Of a stretch of 64,000 bases of DNA, positions 1 through 9,275 are shown in pieces. The translations under genes and the position numbers were made by a program. The notes beneath the pieces were generated by a model. The model was given only the letters and a program-made list of their open reading frames with translations. It was not told where the DNA came from and searched no databases. The stretch is from Mycobacterium sp. (GTDB lineage Bacteria; Actinomycetota; Actinomycetes; Mycobacteriales; Mycobacteriaceae). The stretch is from the NCBI GenBank assembly GCA_025963385.1, contig JAOPUT010000299.1, forward strand, positions 1 through 64,000. The letters are read 5' to 3'. How positions within the stretch are numbered: position 1 is the first letter of the stretch; each line of letters begins with the position of its first letter.

Positions 1-1
1 C

Positions 2-283
2 CGTGTCGGCGTCGCGGGCGCCAAGGGCATGCGCAACCGTGTCACCTGGACGGTTCAAGAGTATGACCCGCCCCAGCTGATCGGCATCACCGGCGACGGC
101 ATCGGTGGCACCAGGTACGCGTTGCGCATGACGGTCAAGCCGCAGTCCAAGGGCTGCGAGTTCCGGGTGAAGGTCGACCTCGGCGGTGCGCCACTGTTCG
201 GCCCGATCGGCATGGCCGCCGCCCGCGCCGTCAAGGGCGACATCGAGAAGTCGATCAAGAGGTTCGAGGAGCTCTACGGCTAG
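2..283 (+). CDS. SRPBCC-family protein, C-terminal part (truncated by window start)
   Basis: Open frame from window edge; ORF sequence TWTVQEYDPPQLIGITGDGIGGTRYALRMTV...GDIEKSIKRFEELYG typical of SRPBCC/polyketide cyclase-like C-terminus. Confidence 0.6.
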   Translation, partial: RVGVAGAKGMRNRVTWTVQEYDPPQLIGITGDGIGGTRYALRMTVKPQSKGCEFRVKVDLGGAPLFGPIGMAAARAVKGDIEKSIKRFEELYG

Positions 284-723
284 CGAATGGCTTCCCCGTA
301 CACCTTCTCGACCGTGAGCGTCATCAGCACCCGGCGGTCCGACACCATCACCGACCGGTACTCGTCCCAGTCGGGGTGCTCCCCCGCCGCGCTGCGGTAG
401 TAGTCGACGAGCGCCTCGACCTCGGGGCTCTGCGGATCGGCACCCGGCCCGGTCAGCGTCACCGTGCCCTCGGCCGTCGCCCACGACCAGCCGTCGGCAC
501 TGGTGACCTCGAGCGCCGCCCGAGGGTCGCGCCGCAGGTTGGCGGTCTTCGCACGGCCCTCCGTCATCGACACGTAGACGACGTCGGCGGCCCGGTCGTA
601 GTAGGGCGTCACGGGTGACAGTTGCGGGATGCCGTTGGCCTTGATGGTGGCCAGCACGCCGAGTCGCGCGTCGGCCAGCAGGGTGCGCGGGTTGAATGAG
701 GAAGCGGTCATGTCCAAGGCCAA
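280..723 (-). CDS. PPOX-class F420-dependent / pyridoxamine 5'-phosphate oxidase family protein
   Basis: LGVLATIKANGIPQLSPVTPYYD...GRAKTANLRRDPRAALEVTS motif pattern. Confidence 0.8.
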   Translation of the reverse strand: MALDMTASSFNPRTLLADARLGVLATIKANGIPQLSPVTPYYDRAADVVYVSMTEGRAKTANLRRDPRAALEVTSADGWSWATAEGTVTLTGPGADPQSPEVEALVDYYRSAAGEHPDWDEYRSVMVSDRRVLMTLTVEKVYGEAIR

Positions 724-760
724 CCAGTGACCGCGCTCACGCTATTCCAGAAAGGGCGAC

Positions 761-2311
761 ATGCCGACTGACGAACCGCTGCGCGACGACCTGGTGGAGT
801 TGCGCAGACGCCGGGCGCTGACCGAGGACGCCGCCCGCCCCGAGGCAGTCGAGCGCAGGCATGCCGGGGGCGGACGGACGGCGCGGGAGAACATCGCCGA
901 CCTCGTCGACCCTGGCTCGTTCGTCGAGTACGGCAGGTACGCGATCGCCGCGCAGCGATTCCGGCGCGGTCTCGATGACCTGATCGAGCGCACGCCCGCG
1001 GACGGGATGGTGGCGGGCACCGCGCGGGTCGACGGCGCCGCGTGTGCGGTGCTCGCCTACGACTACACGGTGCTGGCGGGCACGCAGGGCGCCCTCGGGC
1101 ACCGTAAGAAGGACCGGCTGTTCGACGTCATCGCACGGTTGCGGCTGCCCACGGTGTTCTTTGCCGAGGGCGGTGGTGGTCGCCCAGGCGACACCGACTA
1201 TCCGGTCGTGTCGTCTCTCGACGTCCCCGCGTTCAAGCTGTGGGCCGCACTGTCGGGTCTGGTGCCGCGGATCGCAATCGTCAAGGGTCGCTGTTTCGCA
1301 GGCAACGCGGTGATCGCCGGCTGCTCGGACCTGATCGTCGCCACCGAGGACGCGTCCATCGGCATGGGCGGCCCGGCGATGATCGCGGGCGGCGGCCTCG
1401 GCAACGTCGCGCCCGACGACGTGGGTCCGATCTCCGTGCAGGCCCCCAACGGCGTGGTCGACGTCGTCGTCGCCGACGAGGCGGCGGCCGTTGCTGCGAC
1501 CAGGAAACTCCTCGGCTACTTTCGCGGCCACACTGAATCCGGTGCCGCCTATGATCAAACCGCCTTGCGCACAATGGTTCCCGAGCGTGAGCGGCGTGCG
1601 TATCAGGTCGGTCCGATCATCGAGACCATCGCCGACGTGAACTCCGTGACGTTTCTGCGTGAACGGTTCGCACCGGAGATGGTGACGGCACTCGCGCGTA
1701 TCGACGGCCGCCCGGTCGGGGTGCTGGCCAACAACACCCGCGTGATGGCAGGCGCGATCACCGCGGGTGCGTCCGACAAGGCGGCCCGGTTCCTGCAACT
1801 CTGCGATGCGTACGGTCTGCCCGTGGTGTCCCTGGTGGACTGCCCCGGCTACATGGTCGGTCAGGCCGCCGAAGCCGAGGCGCTGGTGCGGCGCGGTTCG
1901 CGGATGCTGGTCGCCGGCGCATCTCTGCGAGTGCCCCTGGTGGCGGTGGTGCTGCGCCGCGGTTACGGCCTTGGCGCGCAGGCGATGTGCGGTGGCGGCC
2001 TGCACGAACCGCTGCTGACGGTGGCCTGGCCCGGCGCCCATCTCGGCCCGATGGGGCTGGAGGGTGCAGTACGCCTCGGCCTGCGCAAGGAACTCGAGGC
2101 GATCGCCGACGACGACGAACGCGAGGAGCGCGTCCGCCAGGCCACCGCCGCTGCGCAGGACAACGCCAGGGCACTGAATGCCGCGCAGCTGTTCGAGATA
2201 GACGACGTGATCGACCCGGCGGACACCCGACGACTGATCGCCGCGACTCTGGCCGCCGCCGCGGAGCACCCGAACGATGCGCCACGGCCGCGGTTCGTCG
2301 ACACCTGGTAG
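761..2311 (+). CDS. Acyl-CoA carboxylase beta (carboxyltransferase) subunit
   Basis: 516 aa; GGRTARENIADLVDPGSFVEYG, VDCPGYMVGQAAEAEALVRRGSRMLVAGA, GLGAQAMCGG motifs. Confidence 0.88.
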   Translation: MPTDEPLRDDLVELRRRRALTEDAARPEAVERRHAGGGRTARENIADLVDPGSFVEYGRYAIAAQRFRRGLDDLIERTPADGMVAGTARVDGAACAVLAYDYTVLAGTQGALGHRKKDRLFDVIARLRLPTVFFAEGGGGRPGDTDYPVVSSLDVPAFKLWAALSGLVPRIAIVKGRCFAGNAVIAGCSDLIVATEDASIGMGGPAMIAGGGLGNVAPDDVGPISVQAPNGVVDVVVADEAAAVAATRKLLGYFRGHTESGAAYDQTALRTMVPERERRAYQVGPIIETIADVNSVTFLRERFAPEMVTALARIDGRPVGVLANNTRVMAGAITAGASDKAARFLQLCDAYGLPVVSLVDCPGYMVGQAAEAEALVRRGSRMLVAGASLRVPLVAVVLRRGYGLGAQAMCGGGLHEPLLTVAWPGAHLGPMGLEGAVRLGLRKELEAIADDDEREERVRQATAAAQDNARALNAAQLFEIDDVIDPADTRRLIAATLAAAAEHPNDAPRPRFVDTW

Positions 2312-2373
2312 CGGTCAATATCGAATGCTGCCCTGCAGCAGCGGCGGGTAGACGCCGAACGACTGCGCGCCGG

Positions 2374-2739
2374 TCAGCCCGCCATGAACTGGTCGTAGGC
2401 CGACGCCAGGTCCGGCGGCAGCACGGTCACGTTGCACTGGCGCTGGGTGTCACCGATCGGCGACAGGATGCCGCGCAGCTCGTAGTACTCCTGCGGGTTG
2501 GCCGTGAAGTACGTCCGGATGTTCGCCGCCGCGTCGCTACGCGGTTGGTTGCGCGCCGCGGAGACCACCTGATCCGCACCCGGGTGGGCGCGCAGGTAGT
2601 CACTGGCCGAGCCCGTCACGGTCCTGACGGTGTTGGCCACGCCCTGCGAGCTGCAGTCGGGTGCCGCCGACGCCACCGGAGCGGCGATCGTGGCGGCGGC
2701 GACGCCGGTGAACAGCATGGCGATACCAGTGAATTTCAT
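2374..2739 (-). CDS. Exported hemophore-related (Rv0203-like heme-binding) protein
   Basis: Signal peptide MKFTGIAMLFTGVAAATIAAPVASAA then helical domain ending LASAYDQFMAG; start moved to internal ATG at 2739. Confidence 0.6.
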   Translation of the reverse strand: MKFTGIAMLFTGVAAATIAAPVASAAPDCSSQGVANTVRTVTGSASDYLRAHPGADQVVSAARNQPRSDAAANIRTYFTANPQEYYELRGILSPIGDTQRQCNVTVLPPDLASAYDQFMAG

Positions 2740-3046
2740 ATTCGATTTCCCCTCGGGAGTCTCGTGTGGATTCTTCGTTTCCCGACCCGAATCCCACGGT
2801 ACGCAGGGACGCGGAACTCCCCGGCGACGCCAAGGATTCCCCTCGCGCGCCTCCTGCCAGGCGTTACGGGTTCGCGGCGTGAAGTGCGCAACAATCTGAC
2901 CCGTTTTCGGTGAGCGTTCGGACAATTTCTTCAGAGTTGGGGCCGAACCCTTAATTGATCGTGATGCTGAACCCCGAATTGTGTGACCGAATCGTTACCC
3001 GCACACGCTCGCTCGACGCTCGTGAAGGCCTCTGAAGGCAGGCGGT

Positions 3047-4150
3047 CTAGTCGCGGATCCCCTTGTAGATGCCCTTGCGGACGATGAGGGGCAGCAGGAT
3101 CCGCTCGATCGACCACGCCGGGAACCGGAACGCGCGGCCGTTGGGTGCGAAGACCTCCAGCCCGTTCGGCTGGGGTCCGAGTACCGACCCCCAGCGCCGC
3201 TTGGGCGCTCGGAAGCTGCGCAGCGGTTTACCGTCCAACTCGGCACGGACGTTGTGGGCCACCAGAGCGTCGCCCATGTTGCGCGCCGAACTGCGGAGCG
3301 GGTCGGTGGCAGCGACGTCGCCTACCGCGAACACGCCTGCGTGTCCCGGCACCCGGAGTTCGGGCGTGACACGGACGAAACCGTTGTCGTCCAACACCTC
3401 TGACGGCAGCCAGTCGGTGTTGGGCGTCACGCGTCCGATCGCCCACAGCACGGCGTCCGCTGCGGCGGGGGCCTGCCCGGTGCTCCACTGCACGGGCCCT
3501 TCGGTGATCTCGTCGCAGGCGAAGCCCTCCGGCACCACCGCGCGGTGCCCGTCGTGCAGCCCGACGCCGAGGTCGCCGAGCCTGCGCCGGATCCGACCCC
3601 AGATGCGGGGATGGTGCGTGGGCAGCGGGCGCTCACCGGGGAAGTACAGGTCGACGCGCTTGCCCGGCCACGTGCTCGCGAGGTTGGCGGCACTGCTGAC
3701 GGCCGCTGCGCCGCCGCCGACGACGACGATGGACCGGGCCTTGGCCAGGCGGTCGTGCGGACCGCGCAAATCGGCACCGACGTCGTCGGCGGTCTGCAGC
3801 GCGGGCCGACGCCAGAATCCGTTGGCCACACCCGTCGAGATCACCAGCGCGTCATAGGCTTCGGTGTGGACGGCGCCTTCGGCATCCTCGACGGTGACCG
3901 TCCGAGCCGACAGGTCGGCCCCTGCGAGCCTGCCGTGCACGGTGCGCACCCGGTCGAGTCCGCGGAACCTCTCGAAGGCGATCCAGTGCTCGCGCGCCCA
4001 CTCGTCGGGTCGGCTGAGCCGTTGCCCCAGTTCCTGACCACTGACCAGCGCGGCCTTGGTCGAGATGCCCGTCACGTCGGCGTGGCGGGCGAGTCGCATC
4101 GCGGTGAGCAGGCCGCTGTCGCCGAGACCGGCGATGACGACGCGTTTCAC
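3047..4150 (-). CDS. NAD(P)/FAD-dependent oxidoreductase (NDH-2/AIF-like)
   Basis: MKRVVIAGLGDSGLLTA N-terminal Rossmann; SIVVVGGGAAAVSSA second Rossmann; GVFAVGDVAA FAD motif; GTGA overlap with upstream gene. Confidence 0.82.
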   Translation of the reverse strand: MKRVVIAGLGDSGLLTAMRLARHADVTGISTKAALVSGQELGQRLSRPDEWAREHWIAFERFRGLDRVRTVHGRLAGADLSARTVTVEDAEGAVHTEAYDALVISTGVANGFWRRPALQTADDVGADLRGPHDRLAKARSIVVVGGGAAAVSSAANLASTWPGKRVDLYFPGERPLPTHHPRIWGRIRRRLGDLGVGLHDGHRAVVPEGFACDEITEGPVQWSTGQAPAAADAVLWAIGRVTPNTDWLPSEVLDDNGFVRVTPELRVPGHAGVFAVGDVAATDPLRSSARNMGDALVAHNVRAELDGKPLRSFRAPKRRWGSVLGPQPNGLEVFAPNGRAFRFPAWSIERILLPLIVRKGIYKGIRD

Positions 4151-5025
4151 GACACGGCCCTCGGCGGGCGCGGCACGAAGCGCGACACCCGGTCAACGAC
4201 GTCCTGATAGGCGGGCCGTCGCTCCAGACTGCGCTTCTCCATCATGGGGATGCTGGCGCCGAGGAACATCGCCAGGATGGCGACGGCGCCGATGACGAGC
4301 CACCACGCGTCGGCAGGTGCCGTCGACACACCGAACAGCGCGAGGGCGAACCAGAAACCGAACTCCCCGAAGTAGTTTGGATGCCGCGACCAATTCCAGA
4401 GTCCGCGGTCCATCACATCCCCCGGTTCACGGTTCCTGACGAATCGGTGCATCTGGACGTCGGCGACCAGTTCGAGTGCGACGGCGGCCAGCCCCATGAC
4501 GAACGCCACCCAGCCCAGCCACTCGACGCCCTGGCCCGGTCGGGTCACCGTGACGTAGACCGGCACCATGCCGAGGAAGACCTGGCACGTCGGGATGAGA
4601 TGGATCGCGACCAGGTCCGCGCCGAACTCCCAGCGGCCCGCCTGCTCCTTGAACATCGGGTAGCGCCAGTCCTCGTGGTGCAGGCCGGGGAACGCGTAGA
4701 CCCAGTTGGCCGTCAGCCGGATCGCCCAGAGCAGCACCACGATCGCGACCAGCCAGCAGCGCACTTGGTCGACGCCGGGAGGAGCCTGGCTCCACCAGTA
4801 GAAGAGCAGCAGCGGCGGAATCACGCTCCAGTACGCGTCGTAGAAGCTCGAATTCCGGTACACGCGGCTGAAGACGAAGATGACGACGGTGGCGAGCAGG
4901 TCGGCGACGAAGGTGTCGAGCCAGAGCAGCCCGGTGTCGGGACCCCACCACAGCCAGGCGGCAGCCACGCCAACGGCGATGACGTAGGCGACGGTGACGA
5001 TGGCCAGTGACCGGGTCTTACTCAT
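4147..5025 (-). CDS. DUF1295 family membrane protein (steroid 5-alpha-reductase-like)
   Basis: Multi-TM; NWVYAFPGLHHEDWRYPMFKEQ and WSRHPNYFGEFGFWFALALFG motifs. Confidence 0.8.
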   Translation of the reverse strand: MSKTRSLAIVTVAYVIAVGVAAAWLWWGPDTGLLWLDTFVADLLATVVIFVFSRVYRNSSFYDAYWSVIPPLLLFYWWSQAPPGVDQVRCWLVAIVVLLWAIRLTANWVYAFPGLHHEDWRYPMFKEQAGRWEFGADLVAIHLIPTCQVFLGMVPVYVTVTRPGQGVEWLGWVAFVMGLAAVALELVADVQMHRFVRNREPGDVMDRGLWNWSRHPNYFGEFGFWFALALFGVSTAPADAWWLVIGAVAILAMFLGASIPMMEKRSLERRPAYQDVVDRVSRFVPRPPRAVS

Positions 5026-5054
5026 CAGCTCCTCGAGGTCCGCGGCGGCCAAAA

Positions 5055-5068
5055 TGTAACACGTTCTA
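5055..5068. promoter_or_regulatory. KstR-like operator (TGTAACACGTTCTA)
   Basis: Exact match to recalled KstR consensus TnnAACnnGTTnnA, 30 bp upstream of the DUF1295 start. Confidence 0.6.
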
Positions 5069-5118
5069 GTTGTGCTGCGGTGGACATCGCTGCGCCGCGG
5101 CGGAGACGCGCGTAGCGG

Positions 5119-5550
5119 TCAGCGTGCGCGCCGCCACACCAACACGTGCGTCGACGAAACCCCCTTGCGCGACGTCACTTCCGCGCTGAGGGTGAGCGTG
5201 CCGCCCTCGAGGCGTCCCTGGCGCACCTGCACTCCGCCGACCCAATTCGGCAGCAGCGACACCTCGACGTGGTGGTGCAGCACGTCGGCCGCCTCGTCGA
5301 GGGTGAACGGTCCGCTGTAGCAGAGGTATCCGCTGGCGGCGGCCGTCATCTGCTCGGGGCTGCCGCCACCGGTGATGGCCCTGTCGTAGTGGGGCCTGTC
5401 GCGGCGCATCAGCTGAGCGGACATGTAGCCGTCCGGCGTGTACATGATGATGCCGACCGGGTCGGGGCCGAGGGGTTCGCTGACGTCGCCTTCCGACTCG
5501 GCGGTATAGGAAGCCAGCTGCCACGCGCCGATGAGGTCGTTGCGGATCAT
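5119..5550 (-). CDS. Lipocalin-like domain protein
   Basis: MIRNDLIGAWQLASYTAESEG...GIIMYTPDGYMSAQLMRRDRP. Confidence 0.75.
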   Translation of the reverse strand: MIRNDLIGAWQLASYTAESEGDVSEPLGPDPVGIIMYTPDGYMSAQLMRRDRPHYDRAITGGGSPEQMTAAASGYLCYSGPFTLDEAADVLHHHVEVSLLPNWVGGVQVRQGRLEGGTLTLSAEVTSRKGVSSTHVLVWRRAR

Positions 5551-5746
5551 GCTCGCGACAGTAACCGGACCCATCCTCTGTTCATGGAAGGGAACCGCAG
5601 GCCATCCGCGTTGATCACAGGGGCGTGCCCTTCCCGCTGTGAGTTCCGGCGCGTCGTCGTTTCGGCCAACCGAGCGTCGGGTAGGCGGAAGGAGAGGCGC
5701 CTAGCCCCGCGCGCCGATCTTCTTCACCAACAGAACGGGTTGGCCC

Positions 5747-6316
5747 ATGACGAAGCGTGACTCCATCTCCACCAACCAGGACGTCGTGGACTTCCTGACC
5801 GACCAGCACCAGGCGATCCGGCGCCTCTTCGTCGAGACGCTCGACGCGCCGGACGCCGCGGCACAGGAGAAGTCGTTCGACGCACTGCGCACGATGCTCG
5901 CCGTGCACGAGACCGCCGAGGAGATGATGGTTCACCCCCGGGTGCGCAGGAAGATCACCGGCGGACGGGAGATCGTGGAGGCCCGCCTGGCCGAGGAGCA
6001 CGACTCCAAGGTCGCGCTCGCCGAGATCGAGAAGCTCGAGTTCGGCACGGCCGAGTTCAGCAAGGCCGTCATCCACCTGCAGGCCGCCGTCCTCCGGCAC
6101 GCGGAGCTCGAGGAGACCGAGGAGTTCACTCGCCTCGAAGAGGAGTTGGACGCCGACGAGCTCAAGAAGCTGACCGCCGCGGTGCAGGTCGCCGAGCGGA
6201 TCGCCCCGACGCATCCGCACGCCGGGGTGGAAACGGGCGCCGCCAACTTCGTCGCGGGACCCTTCGCCTCGCTACTGGACCGGGCCCGCGACGCACTCAA
6301 GCGCATCGCGGCCTGA
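5747..6316 (+). CDS. Hemerythrin (HHE) domain protein
   Basis: VDFLTDQHQAIRRLF...LAVHETAEEMMVHPRV...LAEEHDSKVAL...HAELEETEEF. Confidence 0.85.
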   Translation: MTKRDSISTNQDVVDFLTDQHQAIRRLFVETLDAPDAAAQEKSFDALRTMLAVHETAEEMMVHPRVRRKITGGREIVEARLAEEHDSKVALAEIEKLEFGTAEFSKAVIHLQAAVLRHAELEETEEFTRLEEELDADELKKLTAAVQVAERIAPTHPHAGVETGAANFVAGPFASLLDRARDALKRIAA

Positions 6317-6370
6317 CCCCGTACCGGCCCCCGGTGTCGGTTGACAGGTGTCGACTTCTATCGTGGCTGA

Positions 6371-7567
6371 ATGAGCAACGTTGCTGATTCCGACCGGGTC
6401 GCCGACCTGGCGAGAACGGTCGTCGAAGATCACGACCCGAGGTCCGTGCCGATCCAGGAGTTCCTCGGCGCTTGCTACGACGCCGGGTTGTCCTGGGTGC
6501 ACTTCCCAGAAGGCCTTGGTGGCCTTGGTGTTTCGCGTGGAAACCAGGCGGTCGCAGACCGCATCCTCCAGGGCGCAGGCGGACCCGTTCCACTCGGGTT
6601 GAACCCGATGGGCTACGGCATGGCCGCGCCGACGATTCGTGAGCACGCCCAGTCCGACGACGTCAAGAAGTCGTGGTTGCGGCCGCTGGCCACCACCGAG
6701 GACATCTGGTGTCAGCTGTTCTCCGAACCGGGCGCCGGATCGGATCTGGCCGGCCTGGCCACCTCGGCCGTCAAGGACGGTGACGACTGGGTGATCAACG
6801 GGCAGAAGGTGTGGACGAGCCTCGCGCATCGGGCGCGGTGGGGCCTGCTGCTGGCCCGCACCAACCCGGACGTGCCCAAGCACAAGGGCCTGACCTACTT
6901 CGTGATCGACATGCACTCGCCCGGTGTCGAGACGCGGCCGCTGCGCCAGCTCACGGGGCAGGCCGAGTTCAACGAGGTGTACTTCACCGATGCGCGTATC
7001 CCCGACGCGCACCGCCTCGGCGAGGTCGGAAACGGCTGGGCCGTCGCGATGACCACGCTCATGAACGAGCGCAGCGCGCTCGGCGGCAGCGGCAGCAGGC
7101 GGGGCGCGGGCACGATCTCCGAGGCCGTCGCGCTGTGGGCGGCCAGACCCGAGCGGCAGACCCCCGTGCTGCGCGATCGGCTGGCCCAGTTGTGGCTGCG
7201 GTCGGAGGCACAGCGCCTCACCTCCGAGCGGTCGCGGGCCAAGGCCACCGTCGGCGGACCGGGGCCCGAAGGCTCGATCGGCAAGCTGGTGGGCGCGGAG
7301 CTGAACCAACACATCTACCAGTTCTGCATGGATTTGCTTGGGCCGGAAGGGATTCTGTACCACGGCTACGCAAAACCCGAGGGCGATCGCGAGGAGGCGG
7401 ACTGGCGAGGTCCGATCCAGCAGAGATTCTTGCGCAGCCGCGCGAACACCATCGAGGGCGGCACCTCCGACGTGATGCGCAACATTCTCGGCGAGCGGGT
7501 CCTCGGCCTGCCCGGTGACCTGCGTGCCGATGCCGGCATGCCGTGGAAGGAGATTCCTCGTGGCTGA
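6371..7567 (+). CDS. Acyl-CoA dehydrogenase family protein
   Basis: WCQLFSEPGAGSDLAGLATSAVKDGDDWVINGQKVWTS; TIEGGTSDVMRNILGERVLGLPGD. Confidence 0.9.
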   Translation: MSNVADSDRVADLARTVVEDHDPRSVPIQEFLGACYDAGLSWVHFPEGLGGLGVSRGNQAVADRILQGAGGPVPLGLNPMGYGMAAPTIREHAQSDDVKKSWLRPLATTEDIWCQLFSEPGAGSDLAGLATSAVKDGDDWVINGQKVWTSLAHRARWGLLLARTNPDVPKHKGLTYFVIDMHSPGVETRPLRQLTGQAEFNEVYFTDARIPDAHRLGEVGNGWAVAMTTLMNERSALGGSGSRRGAGTISEAVALWAARPERQTPVLRDRLAQLWLRSEAQRLTSERSRAKATVGGPGPEGSIGKLVGAELNQHIYQFCMDLLGPEGILYHGYAKPEGDREEADWRGPIQQRFLRSRANTIEGGTSDVMRNILGERVLGLPGDLRADAGMPWKEIPRG

Positions 7568-8765
7568 GAAGCTTGCGGATCAGCAAGACCCCGTGGCTGA
7601 GAAGCTTGCGGAGTACGTGTTCACCGACGAGCAGGAGCAGCTCCGGAAAGCGGTGCGCCGCTTCAGTTCCGAGAACTTCGACGAGCAGGCGGTGCGCCGC
7701 CTGATGGAGTCCGACCCGCCCTTCGATCCGAAGGCGTGGAACCGGCTCGGCTCGGAGCTCGGCGTGCTGGGGCTCTCCGTGCCCCAGGCTGACGGTGGCG
7801 TGGGTGGCACGCTCGTCGACCAGGCCGTTGCGGTCGAGGAACTCGGTGCGGCACTTGCCTGTGGGCCGTCGTTCGGCACGGTGTACCTCGCCATCCCCGC
7901 ACTGGTGGCCGCCTCGGCGGGACCCGTGCGGGACGAGGTCCTTGCCGAACTCGTCGAGGGCCGCCGCACGGCGGCGTTCGCGGTCACCGATGTGGCGGGA
8001 GCGTTCGATGCGTCCGCGGTCGCGGTCACCGCGTCGGGGTCGGGCGATTCCGTGACCCTGAGCGGCACCGTGGAGCGGGTGTCCGACGCGGGCGCCGCCG
8101 ACGACCTGCTGGTCGCCGCGACCGCCGCCGACGGAGTGAGCCTGTATGTGGTCGACGCCGCGGGTCCGGGCGTGGAGCGCACACCGCTCCTCACCGTGGA
8201 CCTGACGCGGCCGCAGGCCGACGTCACGCTGACCGACGCACCCGCCCGCCTGGTGGCCGGACCGGACGACGCGGGGCGAGTGATCGCCCACGCACTTCAG
8301 GTCGGCTCGGCGCTGCTGGCGGTGGAACAGGTCGGCGCGGGGCAGCACATGCTCGACGTCGCGGTGCAGTACGCCAAGGACCGGTTGCAGTTCGGCAGGC
8401 CGATCGGGTCGTTCCAGGCCGTCAAGCATCGGCTGGCCGACATGCTCGTCGACCTCGAACACGCCCGTTCAACGGCGTACCACGCGGTGTGGGCGCTGAC
8501 GGACGGCTCGGACGATCCCGCGCTGGCGACCAGCATCGCGCAGGCGACGTGTTCGGCGGCCTTCAGCCGCATCGCCACCGACGCCATCCAGACCCTCGGC
8601 GGCATCGGCTTCACGTGGGAACACCAGGCGCACTTGTACTTCAAGCGCGCAGCCACCGATGCGGCCCTGCTCGGCACTGCTGAGCAGCACCGCTCCCGCG
8701 TCGCCGAACTGGTCCTCGACACCGCGACGGGAGACAAACCCCCGCGCGTCGCCGACGGCCACTGA
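7560..8765 (+). CDS. Acyl-CoA dehydrogenase family protein
   Basis: VQYAKDRLQFGRPIGSFQAVKHRLADM, TLGGIGFTWEHQAHLYFKRA; GTG start overlaps upstream stop (alternative GTG at 7593). Confidence 0.88.
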   Translation: MAEKLADQQDPVAEKLAEYVFTDEQEQLRKAVRRFSSENFDEQAVRRLMESDPPFDPKAWNRLGSELGVLGLSVPQADGGVGGTLVDQAVAVEELGAALACGPSFGTVYLAIPALVAASAGPVRDEVLAELVEGRRTAAFAVTDVAGAFDASAVAVTASGSGDSVTLSGTVERVSDAGAADDLLVAATAADGVSLYVVDAAGPGVERTPLLTVDLTRPQADVTLTDAPARLVAGPDDAGRVIAHALQVGSALLAVEQVGAGQHMLDVAVQYAKDRLQFGRPIGSFQAVKHRLADMLVDLEHARSTAYHAVWALTDGSDDPALATSIAQATCSAAFSRIATDAIQTLGGIGFTWEHQAHLYFKRAATDAALLGTAEQHRSRVAELVLDTATGDKPPRVADGH

Positions 8766-8831
8766 CACCTGTCTTTCGGCTCGCTGCGCTTTTATCTGTC
8801 CATTCCGCGGCCGGCGTGCTGCAATCGCGGC

Positions 8832-9197
8832 ATGAGTGGATACCACCCCGGAATGCAGAAGGCCCGTTTCGCCGACATCGAGAGCGACGTGCACGGCCTC
8901 ATCTCGAAGAAGACGGCCGACCTCGACGGCGTCTCGGTCACGCAGGTGACCTTCGGCAAGGGCGCGCGATGGTCCAACGACCTCAAGGACTACGCCGGCA
9001 CGGCGCTGTGCGAACTGCCGCACGTGGCGGTGGTCGTCAGCGGCTCGCTCGGCGTCCAGATGGCCGACGGGTCCGAGGAGGTCTTCTCCGAGGGTGACGT
9101 GATGCTGCTTCCGCCCGGCCACGACGCGTGGAGCGTCGGCGACGAGGCCTGCACGTTCGTCGAGTTCTCCCGCGGCGGCGACTACTACGCGTCCTAG
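8832..9197 (+). CDS. Cupin domain protein
   Basis: Cupin-like beta-strand repeats: VAVVVSGSLGVQMADGSEEVFSEGDVMLLPPGHDAW. Confidence 0.75.
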   Translation: MSGYHPGMQKARFADIESDVHGLISKKTADLDGVSVTQVTFGKGARWSNDLKDYAGTALCELPHVAVVVSGSLGVQMADGSEEVFSEGDVMLLPPGHDAWSVGDEACTFVEFSRGGDYYAS

Positions 9198-9214
9198 CGC
9201 GTCACGCCGAGATC

Positions 9215-9257
9215 TGCGCCAGGGTCGCGGTCGAGTGAAATCTGCTGCCCTGGCGCA
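9215..9257. repeat. Inverted repeat with 10-bp perfect arms (TGCGCCAGGG ... CCCTGGCGCA)
   Basis: Arms 9215-9224 and 9248-9257, 23-bp spacer, between convergent genes. Confidence 0.7.
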
Positions 9258-9275
9258 GGAGTCGCGAAGAACCTC

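Noticed and set aside
737-2269. 510-aa minus-strand ORF antisense to the carboxyltransferase gene
   Set aside because: Shadow of a clear acyl-CoA carboxylase beta subunit; His/Arg/Gly-rich with no family signature
6272-7363. 363-aa minus-strand ORF over the acyl-CoA dehydrogenase
   Set aside because: Antisense shadow of a well-supported ACAD
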